Origin: an uncultured Caryophanales bacterium | GTDB taxonomy: Bacteria; Bacillota_I; Bacilli_A; RFN20; CAG-826 | Reading direction: 5' to 3' | NCBI GenBank assembly: GCA_946403545.1 | Contig: CAMJAG010000022.1 | Location: 1-13,397 of the forward strand | DNA length: 13,397 nt | Part shown: positions 7,126-13,256 of the stretch, piece after piece | Layout: each line of letters begins with the position of its first letter | Numbering within the stretch: the first letter of the stretch is position 1 | Position numbers and translations under genes: made by a program | Notes under the pieces: generated by a model | What the model saw: the letters and a program-made list of their open reading frames with translations, nothing else | Database searches by the model: none | Told to the model about the DNA's origin: nothing

Positions 7126-8340
7126 CTATTTCACTATTGGGTTTGGATCTCTTTGGATAGCACCAATTCTTGGTTGGTGTTCATCAATCATAAGTGGATA
7201 TTTGCTACATACAAGTATCATTCCTAAACAGTTTGTATAAGTAGCGTTTCTCGCTCCTAATACTTTAGGTTCATAAATGAATATCTCTTCAGCAGGAACC
7301 TTAGGTTTAATATAATCCACTAAACCGAATAACTTACTACCTCCACCAACAAGAATCATTGGAAGAGTTCTATATTCAGGTTTGAGATTCATAAGAAGTG
7401 TATCTATAGCTGAATTGATTTGTCTCGCGAATGCATCAAGTTCAGATTTGATGATATCGTTAAGTTCTTCTACACCATGTTTATCTTCAAATCCATCTTC
7501 TTTTGTTGTTGTGCAAACAGGAGCATTGAAGTTCATGATTCGCTTATCGATACCATACATAATCTTGTATTTTTCAGCTTCTGCTTCATTAATGCCAAAG
7601 GCATCAACGATTTGTTTAGTGATGTTATCTCCACCCCAGTTAAAGTAAGTAGAAGCATGTAAGCTCTTAAGTCCTACTAGGGACACTGTTGTGGTATCAC
7701 TACCTATATCTACCAAGAAATAATTCTTTGGTAAGTTATTGTCTGTGTTAATCATCTCTATTGCGGCTAAAGATGAGACTATGCAACGTTTCACGCTTAC
7801 GTTTGAGCGAGTAAATACGCTTGTGTAATCGTTTACGATGTGTGATGGTAAGGTGTGAATGTTCGCGTTTACGGTCACGGTTGTAGATGTGTCACCTATA
7901 GGCGCGTTAACAAAAGATCTTCCCTTATCCAAAATGAAATAATGTGGAACTATATCCACGAGTGTGTTGTTATTAGTAGAAATTGAATTTCTAATAATAG
8001 AATATAAGTTTTTAATGTCGAAGTTAGTAACCTTGAAATCTTGACTACTTGTACCAGTGATTTGTTTTGTGTTTAAAACCTCTAATCCATAAGGAGGTAA
8101 ACATAAAACGATATCAGAGATAGTAATTCTAAGTTTTACGGAAGGATCCACCATACTGGTAAGTTCTTTAATGGTTTCCATCACTTTTCCAGGATTTGTA
8201 ATTGTGCCATTTTCGATACACTTTTCACCATAAGGTTTGACCAAAGTGTAAAGGACACAAATCTTGCCATTAAGTTCATAGCCAATAACGAGTTTTGCCT
8301 TCTTGCTACCAAGTTCAACTGCCGCAATTCTCTTTTCCAT
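7126..8340 (-). CDS. ftsA: Divergent FtsA-like actin-fold division protein lacking a C-terminal membrane helix
   Basis: A 404-residue actin/Hsp70-fold protein directly before ftsZ, where FtsA is expected; FtsA normally ties FtsZ filaments to the membrane. Seen: phosphate-1 region AAVELGSKKAK (6-16), with Glu at the usual Asp position; an SHS2/1C-type insert (about 80-175, with VDIVPHYFILD and PIGD); phosphate-2 LVDIGSDTTT (209-218), where the usual glycine-rich run is altered; WGGDNIT (235-241) and EAEKYKIMYG (254-263), typical of FtsA; and adenosine motif ILVGGGSKLFGL (329-340). The protein ends DPNPIVK shortly after the last fold helix, with no linker or amphipathic helix. A frameshift does not explain this, because ftsZ starts immediately. 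The ATG has GAGGAT upstream. FtsA is the best call, but the sequence is distant from model FtsAs. Confidence 0.85.
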   Translation of the reverse strand: MEKRIAAVELGSKKAKLVIGYELNGKICVLYTLVKPYGEKCIENGTITNPGKVMETIKELTSMVDPSVKLRITISDIVLCLPPYGLEVLNTKQITGTSSQDFKVTNFDIKNLYSIIRNSISTNNNTLVDIVPHYFILDKGRSFVNAPIGDTSTTVTVNANIHTLPSHIVNDYTSVFTRSNVSVKRCIVSSLAAIEMINTDNNLPKNYFLVDIGSDTTTVSLVGLKSLHASTYFNWGGDNITKQIVDAFGINEAEAEKYKIMYGIDKRIMNFNAPVCTTTKEDGFEDKHGVEELNDIIKSELDAFARQINSAIDTLLMNLKPEYRTLPMILVGGGSKLFGLVDYIKPKVPAEEIFIYEPKVLGARNATYTNCLGMILVCSKYPLMIDEHQPRIGAIQRDPNPIVK

Positions 8341-8344
8341 AAAT

Positions 8345-8359
8345 TTATCCTCAGGATAA
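8345..8359. promoter_or_regulatory. Inverted repeat across the ftsA transcription start and ribosome site
   Basis: TTATCC-TCA-GGATAA is a perfect 6-bp inverted repeat with a 3-base centre. It runs from the last base of the -10 element, over the expected +1 (about 8352), into the GAGGAT ribosome site. As the transcript would start inside it, a DNA operator is more likely than an RNA hairpin. Role inferred. Confidence 0.45.
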
Positions 8360-8387
8360 TTCTACTCTTTAATAACTAAATTGACAA
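8359..8387 (-). promoter_or_regulatory. ftsA-ftsZ promoter (sigma-A type)
   Basis: On the minus strand, TTGTCA (8387-8382), a 17-bp spacer and TAGAAT (8364-8359), each one base off consensus. The expected start near 8352 gives a leader of only about 12 bases that begins at the ribosome site. It follows a strong terminator, so ftsA-ftsZ-ileS-lspA-rluD is likely an independent unit. Confidence 0.75.
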
Positions 8388-8390
8388 CAT

Positions 8391-8406
8391 TTAACAATAT
8401 TGTTAA
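8391..8406. promoter_or_regulatory. 16-bp perfect palindrome upstream of the ftsA promoter
   Basis: TTAACAATATTGTTAA is a perfect palindrome ending three bases before the -35 hexamer of the ftsA promoter. It has no T-run and lies outside any transcript defined here, so it is a candidate operator for a dimeric regulator. The regulator is unknown. Confidence 0.5.
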
Positions 8407-8424
8407 TAGTATTTTATTAATTTC

Positions 8425-8452
8425 TACTAAAAATCTACTAATAAAAAACTAA
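8425..8452. repeat. TACTAA direct repeats at 11-bp spacing upstream of ftsA
   Basis: TACTAA at 8425 and 8436 and AACTAA at 8447 are exactly 11 bp apart; a looser TATTAA lies 10 bp before the first. The array sits about 40-65 bp upstream of the ftsA -35 element. The same hexamer and period occur before rluD (2507-2534). The pattern suits tandem binding by an OmpR/PhoB-type regulator; this is inference. Confidence 0.5.
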
Positions 8453-8482
8453 AAAGAAAATCGGACCCGACTGTCCGATCTT
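8443..8482 (-). terminator. Intrinsic terminator after the mraZ-rsmH-small TM gene unit
   Basis: On the minus strand, bases 8482 to 8457 form a 10-bp stem (AAGATCGGAC with GTCCGATTTT, one wobble pair) and a 6-base loop. CTTTTTAGTTTTTT follows. It lies 33 bases after the stop of the small membrane protein gene and separates it from ftsA. The + strand lacks a T-run after the stem, so it works in one direction only. Confidence 0.88.
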
Positions 8483-8515
8483 CATGTTGTGAAGGAGGTA
8501 TTTTATGCTAAACTC

Positions 8516-8818
8516 TTATTGTTTTATTGTTCGTTTATAGATGTGTGTGACACCTGGTTTTTCATCGTCAGAAATAGCTTTTACGTCCTTATCAAGTTCT
8601 TTGATTTCAGTCTTGATTTCCACTACTACAGGTTCTGCAACCTCGACGACTCTAAGCGTTTTTCTTTCTGGTTCGAGAGATTTTTTAATGTTAATGTAGG
8701 TTGGAACGGATATTGCAGTGAACGCGCTTAAAAGGATAGCAGTTGCTACTAATGCTTTGCGAGTTTTGTAATAAAGACCCTTATGATGTGATTTGTACAA
8801 TTTGTCTTTCATGACCAT
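8516..8818 (-). CDS. Small single-pass membrane protein in the ftsL position, family not recognised
   Basis: A 100-residue protein with a basic N-terminus (about 1-21, many Lys/Arg/His/Tyr), one hydrophobic segment (about 22-42, ALVATAILLS...) and an ectodomain of about 55 residues. The positive-inside rule puts the N-terminus in the cytoplasm. The start has a strong AAGGAGG eight bases upstream, and that site follows the rsmH stop directly. Position after mraZ-rsmH is that of ftsL, whose product bridges divisome proteins. The ectodomain does not look like FtsL: it has no leucine-heptad coiled coil, has prolines at 50 and 63, and carries an alternating Val/Glu stretch (VVEVAEP, VVVEIKTEI). 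The ftsI partner gene is absent. It could be a highly diverged FtsL, or a different membrane factor. It is real by its ribosome site, packing and terminator; function is unknown. Confidence 0.75.
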   Translation of the reverse strand: MVMKDKLYKSHHKGLYYKTRKALVATAILLSAFTAISVPTYINIKKSLEPERKTLRVVEVAEPVVVEIKTEIKELDKDVKAISDDEKPGVTHIYKRTIKQ

Positions 8819-8835
8819 AGGTTGTTCCTCCTTTC

Positions 8836-9759
8836 CTACTTTTTAGCAATGATTCTAAGCTTTGCGCTTACGGATCTATGATTGCTTTCTAATTCTTCTA
8901 AGGAAGCCACTATTGGTTTTCGATTTACCAAATAGTACTCCTTTTCTTGCTCACTGTCTGGACCATCGAAACGGTTACCAATGACAGTTGTTGCATCTTT
9001 GAAGGTGTTTTTAACGATTCTATCTTCTAATGAATGGAAGGTAATAACTGCTAATCTGCCTTCTTTATTAAGTCTCGACATAGCCTTTGATAATGTTTCT
9101 ATTAAAACATTAAGCTCGTCGTTAACTTCAATTCTGATTGCTTGGAATACTTGTTTTGCAGGATGTCCTACTTTCTTAAGTTCTTTCCAAGGCTTACTAG
9201 CCTTAACTATGTCCACGAGTTGGAATGTAGTTAAGATTGGTTCTACTTCTCTTTTCTTAACGATGTTTTTAGCGATTTGGAAAGCGTATTTTTCTTCTCC
9301 ATAGTCTCTTAAAACACGAGTTAAGTCGTTTAATGAGTAAGTATTGAGAACAGTTGCGGCGGTTTTTTCTCTACTTTGATCCATCCGCATATCAAGTGGA
9401 GCGTCTTCTCTATAAGAGAAACCTCTCTCTGGGTTATCAAATTGTGGAGATGAAACTCCAAGATCCATTAATATCCCATCAACTTTTTCAATCCCTAAAG
9501 AATCTAATATTTCATCAATTTTGGAGAAATTTGAATGAACTAATGTGAAATTATCACTTATCTTAGATAATCTTTCACGGGATTTGTTTATTGCTTCAAT
9601 GTCTTGATCGACACCTATCAGCCTACCTTGAGTTAATTTTTCTAGTATTTTACTAGAATGACCTGCTCTTCCGAGAGTTAAATCTAGATAGATACCATTA
9701 CTTTTGATATCTAATCCTTCTATCACTTCGTTAAGCAATACTGGAACGTGTTCTTCCAT
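8836..9759 (-). CDS. rsmH: 16S rRNA (cytosine-1402-N4)-methyltransferase RsmH (MraW)
   Basis: SAM-dependent enzyme that N4-methylates C1402 of 16S rRNA in the decoding region. The 307 residues are of normal family length. Seen: HVPVLLNEV at 4-12, SAM-binding DLTLGRAGHS at 26-35, IGVDQD at 48-53, MDLGVSSPQFD at 98-108, RGFSYREDAPLDMRMD at 112-127, HPAKQVFQAIRIEVNDEL at 199-216, TFHSLEDRIVK at 240-250 and the C-terminal SVSAKLRIIAK. It follows mraZ with only five bases between stop and ATG and no clear Shine-Dalgarno, so it probably depends on re-initiation after mraZ. Its own stop abuts the strong ribosome site of the next gene. The mraZ-rsmH pairing is nearly universal in bacteria that keep a division cluster. 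Confidence 0.97.
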   Translation of the reverse strand: MEEHVPVLLNEVIEGLDIKSNGIYLDLTLGRAGHSSKILEKLTQGRLIGVDQDIEAINKSRERLSKISDNFTLVHSNFSKIDEILDSLGIEKVDGILMDLGVSSPQFDNPERGFSYREDAPLDMRMDQSREKTAATVLNTYSLNDLTRVLRDYGEEKYAFQIAKNIVKKREVEPILTTFQLVDIVKASKPWKELKKVGHPAKQVFQAIRIEVNDELNVLIETLSKAMSRLNKEGRLAVITFHSLEDRIVKNTFKDATTVIGNRFDGPDSEQEKEYYLVNRKPIVASLEELESNHRSVSAKLRIIAKK

Positions 9760-9764
9760 AGCAA

Positions 9765-10193
9765 TTAGTCTACGTCGCCTAAAGATTCAGCGATATCTTC
9801 AAATCTAGCTTCATTTTCAGCTTGATATGCTTCATATGCTTTCTTATCCCAGATTTCGATATGATCCACTGCGCCTAAAACGATGACTTCTTTGCCGATA
9901 TTAAATTTGTTAATAATTGGAGTAGGAATTTGAATTCTTCCAAGTTTATCAACGTCTAATTCATAAGTATTAGCAAGTTGAGTTCTTAAAAAACTTCTTG
10001 TATCTTTCTTTAAGAAAGCCATTTTTTCAAGTTTAGCCATTAAAGCATTGAAAGCATCTTGTTCATAAACAGAGATAGCGCCATCAAAGCCTCTCATCAT
10101 GAAAAGTTTACTGCTTAAAGATTCCCTCATTTTACTAGGGATCATTAAACGGTTCTTGTCATCTAAAGAATGAGAATAACTACCAAAGAACAT
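9765..10193 (-). CDS. mraZ: Transcriptional regulator MraZ
   Basis: A 142-residue DNA-binding protein with two AbrB-like swapped-hairpin repeats; family members assemble into rings and control the division cluster that starts with their own gene. Both signature motifs are present: LDDKNRLMIP (D11, R15) and VDKLGRIQIP (D82, R86). The N-terminus MFFGSYSHSLD is typical. A good promoter lies at 10235-10263, and TGGGA-type direct repeats between promoter and start (10198-10223) fit known MraZ boxes, so autoregulation is likely. The repeats overlap the weak ribosome site. It heads a three-gene unit with rsmH and a small membrane protein, and the unit ends at the terminator at 8443-8482. Length and motifs are normal. 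Confidence 0.97.
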   Translation of the reverse strand: MFFGSYSHSLDDKNRLMIPSKMRESLSSKLFMMRGFDGAISVYEQDAFNALMAKLEKMAFLKKDTRSFLRTQLANTYELDVDKLGRIQIPTPIINKFNIGKEVIVLGAVDHIEIWDKKAYEAYQAENEARFEDIAESLGDVD

Positions 10194-10197
10194 GATT

Positions 10198-10223
10198 TCC
10201 CACTTTCTCCCACATTTCTACCA
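10198..10223 (-). promoter_or_regulatory. Probable MraZ-box direct repeats in the mraZ leader
   Basis: On the minus strand, TGGTA (10223-10219), TGGGA (10212-10208) and TGGGA (10202-10198) are separated by 6 and 5 bases. In E. coli MraZ binds TGGGN repeats with 5-base spacers upstream of its own gene, and in Mycoplasma it binds AAAGTG-type repeats; AAAGTGG is also present in the last unit. The array lies just after the expected transcription start and covers the ribosome site. Confidence 0.75.
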
Positions 10224-10234
10224 CGGGTACTATT

Positions 10235-10263
10235 ATTGTAAGAGAGTTTTTCGCTTTTGACAA
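10235..10263 (-). promoter_or_regulatory. mraZ promoter (sigma-A type)
   Basis: On the minus strand, TTGTCA (10263-10258), a 17-bp spacer and TACAAT (10240-10235). An AT-rich stretch lies upstream (10264-10280). The hexamers and spacing are almost the same as those of the ftsA promoter. Expected start near 10228. Confidence 0.8.
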
Positions 10264-10280
10264 GATATATTTATAATTTC

Positions 10281-10315
10281 TCGAAAACAAAATAAAACGC
10301 GCATGTGCGCGTCTT
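10281..10315 (-). terminator. Intrinsic terminator after yceD
   Basis: On the minus strand, bases 10315 to 10294 form a GC-rich stem (AAGACGCGC with GCGCGTTTT, one wobble) with an ACAT loop, followed by ATTTTGTTTT. It ends the pheS-pheT-yceD unit and separates it from the mraZ promoter. A second AT-rich inverted repeat, ATTAACT-AA-AGTTAAT (10328-10343), overlaps the yceD stop codon just before it. Confidence 0.82.
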
Positions 10316-10338
10316 ATGTATATAGGTATTAACTAAAG

Positions 10339-10839
10339 TTAATCAATATCAATGTCATCGAGAGCATCAAATGGAGATGCTTTCTTTTTGGAGGCTTTTT
10401 CTTTCATATAGTCATCCTCACTCATCACTCTAAATCCATTGCCATTTTCAGGAAGTTTTGCTCCTTTTTTGTGAATGTTATGTGGAACTGATGCAATGAT
10501 ATAGCTGAATACGTAATTGTCCATTTCAATTTCATTTCCAGGATCATAAATCATTTTATCTGAATCCTTATCCATTTCTTCACTAGAGAAATATAATTTC
10601 TCTTTGACATTAACTTTATAAGGAACATCTTCTAATGTGTAGGCACAAGATGCTGTAACATCCGCTTTAATTTCCATATCACATTGGAGGACATCTTCAA
10701 ATTCTGTCAAAGTGAGTTTCACATGACAGGAATTGATCCTTTTGACATGGTTTTCATCGATTAGATTATTAGAAAAATCTATATCTTCTTCCACGACTTC
10801 AGGTTGGCCAACTTTTAAGAGTAAACGATTAACCTTCAC
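10339..10839 (-). CDS. yceD: YceD/DUF177-family protein (YlbN-like)
   Basis: A 166-residue acidic protein of the YceD/DUF177 family, linked in other bacteria to 23S rRNA accumulation and usually encoded just before rpmF (ribosomal protein L32). Seen: a central block with VTASCAYTLEDVPY and KEKLYF, then EIEMDNYVFSYIIASVPHNIHKKG, which matches the family pattern of a loop followed by L..P..P-type residues, and an acidic tail ending SPFDALDDIDID. It has no membrane segment or enzyme motif. Translation starts at GTG (10839), supported by AGAGGAT eight to nine bases upstream, a site that overlaps the pheT stop. Unlike most relatives it is not followed by rpmF; a terminator comes next. The family is recognised from motif pattern and from its B. 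subtilis-like place upstream of mraZ. Confidence 0.8.
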   Translation of the reverse strand: MKVNRLLLKVGQPEVVEEDIDFSNNLIDENHVKRINSCHVKLTLTEFEDVLQCDMEIKADVTASCAYTLEDVPYKVNVKEKLYFSSEEMDKDSDKMIYDPGNEIEMDNYVFSYIIASVPHNIHKKGAKLPENGNGFRVMSEDDYMKEKASKKKASPFDALDDIDID

Positions 10840-10843
10840 TTGA

Positions 10844-13243
10844 TTATCCTCTTAACTCTGCTTTATAGACTTTAGTGAGTTCGAATTTGATTCTATCTTC
10901 AACATCACTAACTTCTTTATCTGTTAATGTTGCATCATCTTTTCTATAGACAATTGAGATTGCAATAGACTTTAAGTAAGCGTCAATATTTGCACCTTGG
11001 TAAACATCAAAAATGTTTACATCTTTGACTAAACCCTTACCAACAAACTTAATTGTTTTGATAAGATCTTGTGCTAAAACATCTTTGTTAACTAAGAAAG
11101 CAAGGTCTCTTGTAACAGATGGGAATTTAGAAATTGGAGTCATCTTAATTGTGCTGACTTTTGCATTTAACAAAGCTTCTAAATCCATTTCTAAGACAAC
11201 AGCATTTGTTTTGCCTAAATTGTATTCTTCAATCTTATTTGGATGGAGTTCACCACACATACCAATAAGTTTATTTTGGAAGAATATTCCAGCGGATTTT
11301 CCTGGATGTAATTCATCTTTATGAGATGAAATTCTTTCAAATTTGTATCTAGAATTTTCAACACCAAGGAGAGCAAAAATACCTTCAACAATACCCTTAA
11401 TATCAAAGAAGTTGTAAGGATCTTTATCCATAGCACCTTGGATGCTTCTATTGCCTACTAAAACGACAGCGATATGTTCACTTCTAGAAGATTTGCTAAT
11501 CATATTTGAACATTCAAATAATGCTAAATCTTTGTTTTGGTGAGCTACGTTATAGCTTGCAACTTTAAGTAATTGGTGGAGAATGTGAGTTCTTAAAACT
11601 TCATGCTCATCTGTTAATGGATTTAACAAAGCATAATGTTCTTCATCATTTAATAAATTAAATTTATCTTGCTCCTTTTTAGAAATTAAGGAATAAGTTA
11701 AGCATTCATCAAGACCACTATCTAAAAGATAATAGCGGATATTTTTTAACCTATCTTGTGCTAATGAGAGAGCACCAAGTTTTGTGTCTAAACATGGTAA
11801 TACACTCTTAACATTATCGAATCCAAGGAGTCTAATAACTTCTTCAGAAAGGTCTGCGTCACAAGAAATATCAAGTCTCCATTCAGGAGCAGTTGCAGCG
11901 AATTTTCCATTACCTTTATCCACTACTTTGAAATGTAATCTAGATAAAGCGTCTACGATATCTTTTTCAGAGAATTCTGTACCTAAACGAGCGTTAATTC
12001 TTTCAACTGAGGAATCAATAACTGTTTCTTTCTTTTCTTCTGCTTGGTAAGTAACGATGTTACTTTCAGACTTGGTTTCACATAAGTCTCTGATTAATTG
12101 AGCAGCGAAATTGATGACATATTCAGCTTGGAAATGGTTTGTTCCTTTGACGAATCTTTGGCTAGATTCAGAGACTAAACCAAGTCTGTTGCTTGTTCTT
12201 CTAATAGAAGCACCATCAAAACTAGCGGATTCAATGTAGATGTTCTTTGTATTTTCATCCACAGCGCATCCTAGAGAACCCATTACACCACCTAAACACA
12301 TTGGAACCTTGTTAGATGTAATTACAATATCGTTAGGAATTACTTTGTAAGTCTTTTCATCGAGTGCTACAAAGTCACCATCAAAATCATCTCTAGCGAT
12401 AAGTTCTTTTTTAGGAAGTTTATCAGCGTCATACATATGTAATGGTTGACCAGTCATTAACATGACATAGTTACCAATATCTACGATATTATTAATACTT
12501 CTAACACCCATAGCATTGAGGTAATCTGCCATCCATTTTGGTGATGGTTTAGTAACTAAACCTTTCATTTCTTTAGCAGAGAATTGTGTACATCTCTTAG
12601 TTTCACTACCGACTTTAAGATCTGTCATATAGTCTTCTTTAGCTTCTACTGCAGGGATTTTAACTTCTCTATTAAAGATAGCGCCGATTTCTCTTGCTAC
12701 ATTGTAGATAGAAAGTAAGTCAGGTCTATTAGCTAAGACTGATAAGTTTAAAACTTCATCATCTAAGCCTAGATAACCCAAAACATTTTCTTCGCCAACT
12801 GGAGCATCAGCTGGAAGTTCTTCAATACCACTTTGTTGGTATTCAGTTAAATATTTTGATTCAACACCAAGTTCTAATAAAGAACAGCACATACCATTAG
12901 ATTCAACACCTCTAATGATACCTTTCTTAATTTCAACTTGAGGTAAAACAGCACCCACTCTTGCAACGATGACTTTAAGTCCTTTTCTTGCATTAGGAGC
13001 ACCACAAACGATTTGATTTACACCATATTTAGGACCTAAATCTACATCTAAAACATGTAAATGGTCACTATCTGGATGTGCTTCGCATTTAATAATTTCA
13101 CCAATGACAAGGTTTGTGCCACTTGCCATTTTGCTAATCTCTTCAACTTCTACACCAGAGAATGTTAAGCCATTAGCGATTTCTTCAGCGGTTAATCCAT
13201 CTAAAGAAACATATTGTTTTACATTTTTTAAACTTACTAACAT
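10844..13243 (-). CDS. pheT: Phenylalanyl-tRNA synthetase beta subunit
   Basis: The large subunit of the alpha2-beta2 enzyme that charges tRNA-Phe; beta carries tRNA binding and editing. The 799 residues show the full domain order: N-terminal helix and EMAP-like tRNA-binding fold (about 40-150; HPDSDHLHVLDVDLG at 56-70, QIVCGAPNARKG at 77-88), the B3/B4 editing region (about 205-385; GQPLHMYD near 265, GGVMGSLG), the B5 domain with DLSEEVIRLLGFD near 463-475, a catalytic-like core, and the C-terminal anticodon-binding FDX-ACB fold from about 703 (SKFPSVTRDLAFLV). The start has a perfect AAGGAGG eight bases upstream, and this overlaps the pheS stop. Only 13 bases separate it from pheS. Length and domains are normal. 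Confidence 0.97.
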   Translation of the reverse strand: MLVSLKNVKQYVSLDGLTAEEIANGLTFSGVEVEEISKMASGTNLVIGEIIKCEAHPDSDHLHVLDVDLGPKYGVNQIVCGAPNARKGLKVIVARVGAVLPQVEIKKGIIRGVESNGMCCSLLELGVESKYLTEYQQSGIEELPADAPVGEENVLGYLGLDDEVLNLSVLANRPDLLSIYNVAREIGAIFNREVKIPAVEAKEDYMTDLKVGSETKRCTQFSAKEMKGLVTKPSPKWMADYLNAMGVRSINNIVDIGNYVMLMTGQPLHMYDADKLPKKELIARDDFDGDFVALDEKTYKVIPNDIVITSNKVPMCLGGVMGSLGCAVDENTKNIYIESASFDGASIRRTSNRLGLVSESSQRFVKGTNHFQAEYVINFAAQLIRDLCETKSESNIVTYQAEEKKETVIDSSVERINARLGTEFSEKDIVDALSRLHFKVVDKGNGKFAATAPEWRLDISCDADLSEEVIRLLGFDNVKSVLPCLDTKLGALSLAQDRLKNIRYYLLDSGLDECLTYSLISKKEQDKFNLLNDEEHYALLNPLTDEHEVLRTHILHQLLKVASYNVAHQNKDLALFECSNMISKSSRSEHIAVVLVGNRSIQGAMDKDPYNFFDIKGIVEGIFALLGVENSRYKFERISSHKDELHPGKSAGIFFQNKLIGMCGELHPNKIEEYNLGKTNAVVLEMDLEALLNAKVSTIKMTPISKFPSVTRDLAFLVNKDVLAQDLIKTIKFVGKGLVKDVNIFDVYQGANIDAYLKSIAISIVYRKDDATLTDKEVSDVEDRIKFELTKVYKAELRG

Positions 13244-13256
13244 GCTAACTTCCTCC

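Noticed and set aside
8345..8353. DnaA box (TTATCCTCA, one base off TTATCCACA)
   Set aside because: A single imperfect copy that is part of an inverted repeat at the ftsA start; no cluster of boxes or AT-rich unwinding region goes with it.
8391..8406. NrdR box at the 16-bp palindrome
   Set aside because: The core ACAATATTGT resembles the NrdR consensus only loosely, there is no second box in phase, and no ribonucleotide reductase gene is nearby.
8489..8731. 80-codon + strand frame opposite the small TM gene
   Set aside because: It starts at GTG with no ribosome site and its Phe/Tyr-rich sequence mirrors the Lys/Glu codons of the sense gene. Only the 11-codon frame at 8505 has a proper ribosome site.
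10194..10338. Missed rpmF (ribosomal protein L32) gene after yceD
   Set aside because: The 145 bases hold only a terminator, the mraZ promoter and repeats; no reading frame of L32 size or CxxC pattern is present.
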